Positions 28,497-37,535 of a stretch of DNA of 45,709 bases are shown here, piece by piece. The DNA is from Rickettsiales bacterium (lineage in GTDB: Bacteria; Pseudomonadota; Alphaproteobacteria; Rickettsiales; Rickettsiaceae): positions 1 through 45,709 of the forward strand of contig CANNHR010000004.1 in assembly GCA_947505405.1 (NCBI GenBank). Reading direction: 5' to 3'. The translations under genes and the position numbers were made by a program. Under the pieces are notes generated by a model. That model saw nothing but the letters and a program-made list of their open reading frames with translations, was not told the DNA's origin and did no database searches. Position 1 is the first letter of the stretch; every line of letters starts with the position of its first letter.

Positions 28497-30101
28497 ATGG
28501 CTACAGCTGTTTTTGAACAAATGACAATAAGTTCTGGTGAAACAGATAGAGGAAAAAAATCTTCTTTCTCTACAAAAAATCATGGTGCAGGTGAATTTGC
28601 TGATTTTATAAAAGATAAACCTAAACTAATTTATTCTACATCGACAAGAACTGATCATACTCAGAAGACTAGCAAGAATTCACAAGATAAGCAAAAACTG
28701 TCCGAGGATAGGGAGCCTAAAATAGTTGATCAGAAGAAAAGGAGTGAAAAAGAGAGTGATATAGATCTGGAAGCCATGAATCTAGTGGCTCCTATAAATC
28801 AAATGGATCCAATTGATGTAGTTCCTTTAAGCGCAGAAAATGGCGAGTTCATTGTATCTGTAGAAGGTGATAAAAACATATTTGGGCAAGTGTTTGTTGT
28901 TCCTGTGATAAATAATGTCACAAAATCAACGGTGACTGCAAAACCTGAATTAGTTGTATCAGAACTCTCAACAGAAACTAATATTAGAATTATAGATATT
29001 TCTGCAGATAGTAGCGATAACAATAAAGAGAATATAGCTGTTAATACAAACGATAAGATTGTAGCTGTTTTCTCAAATCAAAATAGCTTAGTTGGTTCGG
29101 AATTGTCTGACCAAGAACAGTCTATAATTCACAATATGAAATCATTTAAATTACTTGGAGAGTTTAGTAATGATTTCGATAAGTCGAATAAAAATCTTAA
29201 TACGGCACAAGAAGCAACGTCAAATCAGGTTGCATCAAATGAAAGAGTGGTTGCTCAAAATCTAGGAGTATTGTTAAAATCTGCTGTCGTTGAAAACGCT
29301 CAGTCACTTCAGGCTTCAGCGAGGATTATAAAAGAAGATATTTCAAAGCTGATCACTATAAGTTCGAATTTGCTTTTGGCTGATGAAACTAAACAGGGCC
29401 AATCAGTTCTTGCTAAAATGAACAGAGACTCAGAGTCTAAAATTAGTTCGGTAGCACAAGCTGAACCAGAAATCAAAGAGAATTTTACTGGTTTAGAACA
29501 AGACTTGAGAGAGTCTAGCTCAAAAAAACATAGCATGCTTGAGTCTTTTGGTGGTATGTTAGAAGCTAATGGGGAAGATTTATTCCAAGTTTCTTTTAGA
29601 GAAAATACCCTAAATTTGGGACCAAAAAATGAGGCGCCAAAGCCAGATATGCAAGTATCTTTAGCTGTGAGGGAAGTTCTAAACGTTTCAAATAATGTAG
29701 GAAAAAAGGAAATAACAATTAATTTATTTCCCGAAGCCCTTGGATCTGTTAAAGTTGAGATACTTTCAGTGCTTGGCGAGAATGGTGTAAGAAAAATTGA
29801 AAGCATCAAAATCATAGCTGAGAAAAGAGAGACTTTAGAAATTCTAGAGAAATCGAGAATTGATCTAGAAAAAAATCTAAAAGAAGTAACAAATACAAAA
29901 GAAGAAACTTCACTTCAGTTTGAAATGAACCATCAAGGCAAAGGATCATCCGGAGCGTATTTTGATTCTCAGCAAGAGAGAGATAACTGGATGAATAATT
30001 TTGCTCCGTTAGTGGCAAAAGAAGAACTGACAAATGATTCTATGGAAGGCAGTCAAAGCTTAGGTTACATAACAGAAGATAGCATAAATATAAAGGTTTG
30101 A
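28497..30101 (+). CDS. fliK: Flagellar hook-length control protein FliK
   Basis: 534 aa; low-complexity N-terminal region and C-terminal GKKEITINLFPEALGSVKVEIL typical of the Flg_hook domain; followed by flgD. Confidence 0.8.
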   Translation: MATAVFEQMTISSGETDRGKKSSFSTKNHGAGEFADFIKDKPKLIYSTSTRTDHTQKTSKNSQDKQKLSEDREPKIVDQKKRSEKESDIDLEAMNLVAPINQMDPIDVVPLSAENGEFIVSVEGDKNIFGQVFVVPVINNVTKSTVTAKPELVVSELSTETNIRIIDISADSSDNNKENIAVNTNDKIVAVFSNQNSLVGSELSDQEQSIIHNMKSFKLLGEFSNDFDKSNKNLNTAQEATSNQVASNERVVAQNLGVLLKSAVVENAQSLQASARIIKEDISKLITISSNLLLADETKQGQSVLAKMNRDSESKISSVAQAEPEIKENFTGLEQDLRESSSKKHSMLESFGGMLEANGEDLFQVSFRENTLNLGPKNEAPKPDMQVSLAVREVLNVSNNVGKKEITINLFPEALGSVKVEILSVLGENGVRKIESIKIIAEKRETLEILEKSRIDLEKNLKEVTNTKEETSLQFEMNHQGKGSSGAYFDSQQERDNWMNNFAPLVAKEELTNDSMEGSQSLGYITEDSINIKV

Positions 30102-30105
30102 AACA

Positions 30106-31983
30106 ATGAAAAGCGTAAATAACACACCTACAAGCCCATTAGATAAATCTCCGATCAAATCTGAAGGGTTTTCTAGGTTTCATAACGCAATGCAAGCTGA
30201 TCGTAAGACCAGAAGTCAGATAGAAGGAAGTGATATTTTAAAGGTTCAAGAGAATATAGAGAAGGCCATAGATTTTTCGACGCAGCTAATGCTCGCTGCA
30301 GCAAAAAATATGGGGTTTCCTGATAATGATGGTAGCAATAATAAGTCCAAAGAGATGGCAGATGCAGCAAATTCCATTGCTCAAATGATGGCAACAAAAG
30401 CTTCTATTGGTGCCCAAATGGCAGCTATTGAAGCTCAGAAAAATCCAGCCATAGACCTAATGTCGCTTAAAGATAAAGTCGTTGATTATAGGGATGATAC
30501 AAAAGCCTTCTTTGGTGAGCCTATAACATATAATTATAAAGTTTCGCATGAGGAATCGTCGCCTTCTGCGGTTGTGAATCTTACATTTACGGTTCGTGAT
30601 AAGAATGGCATTGCTGTTAAAACAGTAAGGCAAACTGGCAAAGTGGGCGAACATCAGTTTATATGGGACGGCAAGAATGATAAAGGGCAAATGATGCTTC
30701 CTGGTCAGTATACTCTCGATTTAAAGGCCGATGGAAGAAAAAATGTAAATGGAACTCAAGTTACATTCCCAGTCAAGGCGGGAGCTGTTCTGTCTGGTGT
30801 TGTAGAGTCTATTAAGCTTGAAAAAGGAGTTGCTGTTGGTGTTATGATCGACGGTAAATTAATCAGAAGAGATCAGATTACTGACGTAAAAGACTTTGTC
30901 AAACCTAAAGAAGATAATCAGCTGACACCTGATTTGATAGGTAAGCGTGTTGAAATGAATTTCTCTCGCGCAGAAGTTAAAAATGGTTCTTTAGAAGTCT
31001 ATTTTAAGAATCATGTTGAAAATCCAGGCAAAATAACTGTTAAAATTTACGATGAGAGCAATAAATACATAAAAACGCTAGAGAATTCGGATAAAATTGC
31101 TGTAGGTGTAGGTAAATTTACGCTACCAAACCATGGGCTTGAAGATGGACACTATAACGTCAAAGTCTATGTTGAAGATATTAGTGATGAAGCAAATCCA
31201 GTTGATGTTGAATTGGAATACAAAACAAAACTATTAGTTGCCGGGGTTAACAGCCGCGCTGGTACATTTATGTCGATTGAAGAGGATATATACAATCCAC
31301 ATAACATCGACTCAATAGTGGGGAATTATATAACTCCGCTTAATCAGAAGAGGCAAGATTATCTTGGAGCTAGAGTTACTTACAGAGATGATTTCTTCAA
31401 ATATGCGCCGGGAAGCGATCCAGCAACATTTAAAATGATGAAGCCAGAAGAAGACGGAGTCATTTCTTATGGTCAAATGGCGATTTATGATCCTGCGACG
31501 CAAGAGCTTGTTGCAACGATAAAGGGAGAGTATAGAGTGTTTGATCTTTTGAGTGATCCAAGCAAACTATTAGTAAGGCAGTATTTGCAACCGAACTACA
31601 ATACTGGAGATTATAATGCTCTAAGTGTACAGGAACGAGTTGAAGTAAATCGCCACATTGAAGCTGAATTACTTACCGGTAACTTAGTTTTGCAAGAGCA
31701 GTATCAAGAAGACTATGACAATGGCAAAGTTCCAATCACTTTCCCTGTGTGGGACGGTAGATTGAGTGATGGTACAAGGGCTATCGAGGGCAAAGAGTAT
31801 AGACGTGAATTTACACCAATATATTCGAGACCAGATAATTCAATTTTTTCTGGACAAACGGATCGTGAGTTAATGATAGCTACGGTTGAAACTGTCGATG
31901 AAGAAGGCGGAAAATTGTCATTGAACTTAGTTGGTGGAAAAGTCATTCCTGAAGAGTTAGTACTGCGTTCTGAAGGGAAATAA
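30106..31983 (+). CDS. flgD: Flagellar hook capping protein FlgD, C-terminally extended
   Basis: 625 aa; NLTFTVRDKNGIAVKTVRQTGKVGEHQFIWDGKNDKGQMMLPGQYTLDLKA is a FlgD Ig-like signature. Confidence 0.82.
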   Translation: MKSVNNTPTSPLDKSPIKSEGFSRFHNAMQADRKTRSQIEGSDILKVQENIEKAIDFSTQLMLAAAKNMGFPDNDGSNNKSKEMADAANSIAQMMATKASIGAQMAAIEAQKNPAIDLMSLKDKVVDYRDDTKAFFGEPITYNYKVSHEESSPSAVVNLTFTVRDKNGIAVKTVRQTGKVGEHQFIWDGKNDKGQMMLPGQYTLDLKADGRKNVNGTQVTFPVKAGAVLSGVVESIKLEKGVAVGVMIDGKLIRRDQITDVKDFVKPKEDNQLTPDLIGKRVEMNFSRAEVKNGSLEVYFKNHVENPGKITVKIYDESNKYIKTLENSDKIAVGVGKFTLPNHGLEDGHYNVKVYVEDISDEANPVDVELEYKTKLLVAGVNSRAGTFMSIEEDIYNPHNIDSIVGNYITPLNQKRQDYLGARVTYRDDFFKYAPGSDPATFKMMKPEEDGVISYGQMAIYDPATQELVATIKGEYRVFDLLSDPSKLLVRQYLQPNYNTGDYNALSVQERVEVNRHIEAELLTGNLVLQEQYQEDYDNGKVPITFPVWDGRLSDGTRAIEGKEYRREFTPIYSRPDNSIFSGQTDRELMIATVETVDEEGGKLSLNLVGGKVIPEELVLRSEGK

Positions 31984-31997
31984 ATTATACAAATAGT

Positions 31998-32014
31998 TTG
32001 GCACTGTTTTTGCT
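31998..32014 (+). promoter_or_regulatory. Putative sigma-54 (-24/-12) promoter of fliD
   Basis: TTGGCACTGTTTTTGCT, essentially consensus; GG-GC spacing 10 nt. Confidence 0.78.
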
Positions 32015-32096
32015 TAACTAGAATTAATATATTTGATTTGTGCACTAGAAAGACATAGAGTACACTGAAATTAATCACTAATTTGACGAGATTTTT

Positions 32097-33941
32097 ATGA
32101 GTATAACAGACGCTATTGGTAAAGGTATAGGACTATCAAGTATGCTTGGTCCTCAGGATCAGTTTATAAAAAAAGCAACTGAACAGCTAGAATTATCAAA
32201 GGTTGAGACACAAGATAAAACCGAAATCAAAGAAACAAAGCTCGGAGAAATTTCTCAACTTCAGAAAGTATTAAGTGAAATAAAAGCAAAAGCTTCTTTG
32301 CTTACTAATCCGCTTCAGGCTGGCTTTGATAGAAAAACATCGAGCACAAGCACGCAAGATCTTGGCGGTGCAGATGACTATATATCAAACATTCGTGTTG
32401 ATGACAAAGCTCATGTGGGCGATACGAAAATAGCCGTACAGCAAGTGGCAACAGCTTCAGAGCTTGTACTTGCTTCGGCGCCAGGTGTAGGCTTTGCGAA
32501 AGGCGTTGCACTAAATAAAACTGGTAATATAACATTAACTGTCAATGGCACAGCGCGAGTTGTAAATATTATTGCTGGAGATACAGTTGAGCAAATTACT
32601 GGAAAAATTAATCACGTATTTTCTGCAGCTGGAGATGAATTCGAGGCTTTTCTTGTAGAAGGAGATAATAATACTGCCTTTATTGAAGTTAGAGCAAAAG
32701 ACACTGGAGCTGGAGCTATAGCAGTTACTTATGACGATGGGGTGGGCGGTTTTGTCCTTGGCGGAGGTGATCTACATTCGCAAAGTAACGTGGTTGGTGT
32801 TAATGCAATAATACATATAAATGGTATTCAAAGAACGCAGGCTTCTAATAAGTTTATAAACGTTGTCGAAGGCTTGTCATTTGAACTATCTGGTAGAGTC
32901 AATGCAGCTAACGGGGCTCCTGCGAATCTTGTTTACGGTGGCTTGAACTACAGTACGGTAAAAGTCAAAGAAGATCATGCTAACGTGAAAAAGATGATTG
33001 TTGATTTTGGTAACTCTTTAAATGAATTATCATATATCATTGCTAAAAACCAACAAGCTACGCGCTCAGTTACTCATGACCAATTTGCTGATCCTACTGA
33101 GCCTATGAGTTCATATGATAGCTCAGATTCGCCTCTTCGTGGGTCTTCATTAATGACCGAGGCAATGGAAATTTGGGAAAGATTTACAACTACAAAAGCT
33201 GGTGGAGTTGGTGACATCACATCTATTTACGAACTTGGAATGGGCTTACAAAAGTCTACTAAAGATGGTGTGGGGTACGAGGTGCTTTACTTTGAAGACG
33301 AAAGCGTCTTCACCAAAAAATTTGAAGATGATTTTACAGCGGTTCGCAGGTTCTTTATTACTGATACTAAAATAACTCCGACTGTTGGTAACTTAGCAAG
33401 TCTACAGTATTTGCCTGGTGAATTCGATAGACAAATAATAGATTCATCAGTTGTTGGTACAGATATTGTGACATCCACAACTTTCGTGGCTGGAGCTGTA
33501 ACAGTTTTTACAGCCACAGTGAATGGAATAATTCTAAATGCTAATATTGTTCATAATCCAGGAACAGGTCGGTACAATGTTTCTTTTGATGAAGACTCAG
33601 TTTTATACGGGATAGAATTTTCAATTGATCCTAAAACAGCAGTGAATGCTGTTGAGCTTAACACGATAAATTATACACCAGGCCTTGCAAATCTTATCCA
33701 AGAAGATGCAAGAAGAATGATTAGTGACGATGGTATGAATGGTACGACTATAGGAGAGGCCAATTTAATTCAAGAAGAGATGAAGAAATTAAGCGATGCA
33801 TTTGCCAAAGTCGAAGAAGAGTTAAAGAAGCTCACTGCTAAATTAGAAAGCGAATATCATGCAATAGCTCAAATGGATATGATGAGTGCGATTCAAATGG
33901 CGATGATTGAAGCCGCTCTTTCAAGCTTAACTGAAGCTTAA
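32097..33941 (+). CDS. fliD: Flagellar filament cap protein FliD
   Basis: 614 aa; N-term KIAVQQVATASELV, internal NITLTVNG and GDTVEQITGKIN elements, coiled-coil C-terminus; followed by fliS. Confidence 0.85.
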   Translation: MSITDAIGKGIGLSSMLGPQDQFIKKATEQLELSKVETQDKTEIKETKLGEISQLQKVLSEIKAKASLLTNPLQAGFDRKTSSTSTQDLGGADDYISNIRVDDKAHVGDTKIAVQQVATASELVLASAPGVGFAKGVALNKTGNITLTVNGTARVVNIIAGDTVEQITGKINHVFSAAGDEFEAFLVEGDNNTAFIEVRAKDTGAGAIAVTYDDGVGGFVLGGGDLHSQSNVVGVNAIIHINGIQRTQASNKFINVVEGLSFELSGRVNAANGAPANLVYGGLNYSTVKVKEDHANVKKMIVDFGNSLNELSYIIAKNQQATRSVTHDQFADPTEPMSSYDSSDSPLRGSSLMTEAMEIWERFTTTKAGGVGDITSIYELGMGLQKSTKDGVGYEVLYFEDESVFTKKFEDDFTAVRRFFITDTKITPTVGNLASLQYLPGEFDRQIIDSSVVGTDIVTSTTFVAGAVTVFTATVNGIILNANIVHNPGTGRYNVSFDEDSVLYGIEFSIDPKTAVNAVELNTINYTPGLANLIQEDARRMISDDGMNGTTIGEANLIQEEMKKLSDAFAKVEEELKKLTAKLESEYHAIAQMDMMSAIQMAMIEAALSSLTEA

Positions 33942-33976
33942 CGATGCTAATCCATAAAAATTTTGAGTAGTAATGT

Positions 33977-34333
33977 ATGAGTCCTTTAGAAAAATATAAA
34001 GCTACAGCTGCAGTAACTAGCAGTAGCAATAACCAGTTGATATTTATTTTTGACGAGGTTCTTAAGTTATTATTTTCTGCTCAAAAAGCTCTTGAAGAAA
34101 AAAAACATGAAATTAAGTTTAAAGCGCTTACCAGAGTTATAGAAGTGTTTTATATACTCAAAACAGGAATTGATCCAGAAGCGATGGACGAGAGAACTAA
34201 AGCAATTGATTCTTTTTACGGATCGACAATTCATCAACTTGAGAATATAAACATGAAAGGAGAAAATCCAGAAGAGCTCCAACCAATCATCGAAGCTATT
34301 TCAGAAATTCGTGCAGCATTAGTAAGTTCGTAA
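33977..34333 (+). CDS. fliS: Flagellar export chaperone FliS
   Basis: 118 aa; YKATAAVTSSSNNQLIFIFDEVLKLLFSAQKALEEK helical pattern typical of FliS, directly after fliD. Confidence 0.82.
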   Translation: MSPLEKYKATAAVTSSSNNQLIFIFDEVLKLLFSAQKALEEKKHEIKFKALTRVIEVFYILKTGIDPEAMDERTKAIDSFYGSTIHQLENINMKGENPEELQPIIEAISEIRAALVSS

Positions 34334-34351
34334 TCCTAAGCTAGAATTTAA

Positions 34352-34568
34352 TGTGAGCGTTCACGGTTTTTGAAAATGCTGTAAGCCCTAATAGATACTG
34401 GGCTTCAAGCGTATTACTCAATATTTTGTTTTTTAAAAACTAACGGCAGGATGCGGGTTTCAAGGGGTATAAAAAGTTAAAAAAGGAAAAATTTTTAAAT
34501 CCTTAAATCTTTCTAGGCTTTTAAATATAAGGGATAGGCGCCCATTAAAAAAACCGTGAACGCTCACA
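34352..34568. mobile_element. 217-bp MITE-like element with 20-bp perfect TIRs and 6-bp target duplication
   Basis: tgtgagcgttcacggttttt (34352-34371) / aaaaaccgtgaacgctcaca (34549-34568), flanked by atttaa at 34346-34351 and 34569-34574. Confidence 0.82.
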
Positions 34569-34653
34569 ATTTAATAATTCACCATTCAAACCTCCGCTAT
34601 CCTGGCTTGACTTGGCCCTGCCTCTTGGCCTAGGGACCCCAAGGCTGCAAGGT

Positions 34654-34720
34654 TGTCATCCTGAACTTGTTTCAGGATCCAATGAGATAGAAGAAGATCC
34701 CGGATCGAGTCCGGGATGAC
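34654..34720. repeat. GTCATCC-class intergenic palindromic repeat
   Basis: gtcatcctgaacttgtttcaggatcc ... gatcccggatcgagtccgggatgac. Confidence 0.8.
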
Positions 34721-34746
34721 TAGTATTCTGCTCCAATTTATAAGTT

Positions 34747-35457
34747 TTAAGTCATCCCAATTGTTACCAGTTTAACAGATGCCGCGCCTGCTCGCTTAAG
34801 CAGCTTTGCACAGCTAGTGCAGGTAGTTCCTGTCGTCCTTACATCATCAACTAAAAGCACTCTCATTCCTTTAACCATTCGCTTCATATTAAAAACAAGT
34901 GATCCTGATAGATTTTTTTCTCTCTCGTATTTAGTCAATGTAGTTTGAGGCCTGGTCCATTTGGTTTTGATAAGCATATCTGGAATCATAGGCACTTTGA
35001 GCAAATCAGATATATCCTTAGCTAAAATTTGAGCAGGATTATATTGCCGAAATATTCTTTTTATTCTGTGCATTGGCACTGGTACGACCAAATCTACTTC
35101 TTCTATTTCTTTTTTGTATCTTGCAACAAGCAATTTAGCAAACATTTTTGAATGCGCTGTTCGATCGTTATACTTAAAGGCATGAATTAGTTTTTTACTT
35201 TCAATGTCAAACTTGAACAAGCTACGAGCCAAATCATAATTTGGTCGCTGGGCTACGCAGCGCCCACATAAATTTTGCCCTTCTATTACGAACTCAAAAG
35301 GAAAGCCGCAACAGGAACAGTAAGGAGAAGTAACAAAATTTAATTTGGCAAAACAAGACACGCACATGCCTTGCTCTTTGTCGATTAGCTGAGAACATGA
35401 ACTACACCTGTATGGCAGAATATAGTTCACTAAGCTGGCTAGAAACCGCTTTATCAT
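34747..35457 (-). CDS. comF: ComF-family phosphoribosyltransferase-like protein
   Basis: 236 aa; CSSCSQLIDKEQGMCVSCFAKL zinc-finger, VLLVDDVRTTGTTCTSCAKLLKRAGA PRPP motif. Confidence 0.92.
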   Translation of the reverse strand: MIKRFLASLVNYILPYRCSSCSQLIDKEQGMCVSCFAKLNFVTSPYCSCCGFPFEFVIEGQNLCGRCVAQRPNYDLARSLFKFDIESKKLIHAFKYNDRTAHSKMFAKLLVARYKKEIEEVDLVVPVPMHRIKRIFRQYNPAQILAKDISDLLKVPMIPDMLIKTKWTRPQTTLTKYEREKNLSGSLVFNMKRMVKGMRVLLVDDVRTTGTTCTSCAKLLKRAGAASVKLVTIGMT

Positions 35458-36620
35458 TTTCTTCTGCCCATGGCATATTTAATAAGCAATTTTTTAAATG
35501 GCGGAATCTTCTCTATCGCTCTAAAACCCAACTGTCTTGCGGCATGAAATATTTTTGAATTATTAGAAAACAAGGAATTTAAAATATTCGTAATTTCAAG
35601 CATAGCATTATTATCGCTTTTACGTGTATTTTGGTATTTTTCAAGCGATTGGTTACTAACTCCAAATTCAAAAATAATGTTTACAAGGGATTGTATATCT
35701 TTTATTCCCTGGTTCAAGCCTTGTCCAGCAAGGGGATGAATGACATGAGCAGAGTCAGCAACTAGAACTATTCTCTTATTATAATATTTATTTGTAGCGT
35801 AAGCTTTCAAAGGGAACGAAGCTATTTCACTCTTTATACTGATATTTCCTAGAAACTGGCCAAAATTTTGCTGAACTATATATAAAAACTCATCATCTGG
35901 TAAATTTAGAATTGCATTGTTTATATCAGACTTTATAGTCCAAACTACTGAAGAGAAATTTTGATTTTTTAAAGGCAATATAGCAAACGGTCCTGTAGGG
36001 ATAAAATGCTCTACTGCCGTGCCATCATGAGGTTTTTCATGCTGCACTATGAAGGTTAGCGCATGCTGAGAGTATGGTTTGTACGTTTCGCTACTAAAAT
36101 ATTTTTGCCTTGTGGAAGAGTTACTTCCATCGCACACAACAAGAAGATCGCACTCCTGATCCAAAGTGCCATTTATGGTTAAAATACACTTATGATCGTT
36201 ATTTTCTTTAACTTCATAAGAACTATTATCGATAATAGTTATGTGCCTGTTAGCCAAAACTTGAGCAAGCAGGGATTTTTTAAAATCTTTATTTTCAACT
36301 AAGTAGCCCATTACTTGCTCATCTTTCAATTCATGAGACGCAAAATGTACCATCTCGGAAGCTTTATTATCTGCTACATAGATATCATTTATAGGGCCAG
36401 AAATTTCTGCAATATTATCCCAAATTCCTATGGTTTCAAAAAATTTCTTCGATGAGTCAGTAAGCGCCGTAGTTCTTATATCATTAAAAAACGATTGGTC
36501 ATAAAGAAGTCTAATATTTTGACGCTCAATTATGGTTGAGTTTATACCGCGCGCTGCAAATGAGAGCGCTGTAATCATGCCGCTGAGGCCACAACCAATG
36601 ATGGTAATACCAAATCCCAT
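35454..36620 (-). CDS. ubiH: UbiH/COQ6-type FAD-dependent ubiquinone-biosynthesis hydroxylase
   Basis: GFGITIIGCGLSGMITALSFAARG dinucleotide-binding motif, VLVADSAHVIHPLAGQGLNQGIKD; start at MGFG preferred (ORF track starts at 36773). Confidence 0.88.
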   Translation of the reverse strand: MGFGITIIGCGLSGMITALSFAARGINSTIIERQNIRLLYDQSFFNDIRTTALTDSSKKFFETIGIWDNIAEISGPINDIYVADNKASEMVHFASHELKDEQVMGYLVENKDFKKSLLAQVLANRHITIIDNSSYEVKENNDHKCILTINGTLDQECDLLVVCDGSNSSTRQKYFSSETYKPYSQHALTFIVQHEKPHDGTAVEHFIPTGPFAILPLKNQNFSSVVWTIKSDINNAILNLPDDEFLYIVQQNFGQFLGNISIKSEIASFPLKAYATNKYYNKRIVLVADSAHVIHPLAGQGLNQGIKDIQSLVNIIFEFGVSNQSLEKYQNTRKSDNNAMLEITNILNSLFSNNSKIFHAARQLGFRAIEKIPPFKKLLIKYAMGRRK

Positions 36621-36762
36621 TTTTAAATGACACAACGAATTTTGTGGATCTTGCTTGTGCTTGCTTACACTTGTAAGCCCCGCAAGTTCGTCCTGAAATG
36701 GTATTTCAAGTAATACCTCTGACGAGTCATTTTTCTCATTTAATCTGAGATTTGGTACAATT

Positions 36763-37041
36763 CTAAGATGCATCTGAAGATGTTGTTTTATGTTTTTGCA
36801 AAAAATATTTTAAGTAAGCGCTAGTCGCGATAACGCTTAGAAGAAAATAAATAAAAGCTATGTCAATATAAGAACTATTTGCTTTAAATGAGCTAAGAAA
36901 ACATATAAATAGTGCAACCAAGCTGGTACCGATATTTACGAATAACAATTTAGTAAATATGTCTCGCTGCAAAAATGCTCCGCAAATAACGACACAAGCA
37001 AACACTAGCGATAACAATACACAAATATTTAACATAAACAT
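36763..37041 (-). CDS. mrpF: Mrp/Mnh-type cation/proton antiporter subunit F
   Basis: 92 aa, three TM segments; next to an MrpE-like gene; ends YIDIAFIYFLLSVIATSAYLKYF. Confidence 0.75.
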   Translation of the reverse strand: MFMLNICVLLSLVFACVVICGAFLQRDIFTKLLFVNIGTSLVALFICFLSSFKANSSYIDIAFIYFLLSVIATSAYLKYFLQKHKTTSSDAS

Positions 37042-37058
37042 ATTATACCAACTTGGTA

Positions 37059-37535
37059 CTATTTAATTATTCTCTTGATTCTTCTATCCATCTCACCTTC
37101 TTGCAATTCACTCATAAAATCATAATCAAGTGCGTGTACTAGCAGATTTTTACCATCAACTGAGAGAGTAACTGTTCCAGGGGTAAGCGTGATAGAATTT
37201 GCATAAATCACGGTCCCAACATCATCATCTTGAATGGTTTTTATTGGCTCCAAGCTAGGTTGCAATATTATGTGTTTTCGCCACGCGATCTTAGACACCG
37301 TCCAAGCAGACATCACTATCTCCTTCAATAACCATATGCAGTAAAAAATAGCATTAATCTTAAATATATTTCTTGTAGGCATTAGTTTCAACTTAATTGC
37401 AAAAATAAGCGTAAGTGCAGAAGCTGCCAAAAGGTAATTCAAGTGTTGCCATTCAACAATAAAGCCAGTCAGTCCAGTCCAAATCAACATAAATATAAGA
37501 AAAGAAACTAACTTAATGCACATTTGAGGTAACAA
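37059..37535 (-). CDS. mrpE: Mrp/Mnh-type cation/proton antiporter subunit E
   Basis: 158 aa; YANSITLTPGTVTLSVDGKNLLVHALD is the MrpE signature. Confidence 0.9.
   Translation of the reverse strand: MLPQMCIKLVSFLIFMLIWTGLTGFIVEWQHLNYLLAASALTLIFAIKLKLMPTRNIFKINAIFYCIWLLKEIVMSAWTVSKIAWRKHIILQPSLEPIKTIQDDDVGTVIYANSITLTPGTVTLSVDGKNLLVHALDYDFMSELQEGEMDRRIKRIIK

Noticed and set aside
28799-30033. Antisense ORFs opposite fliK (28799..29023, 29309..29815, 29812..30033)
   Set aside because: Shadow frames of a low-complexity Ser/Glu/Lys-rich gene.
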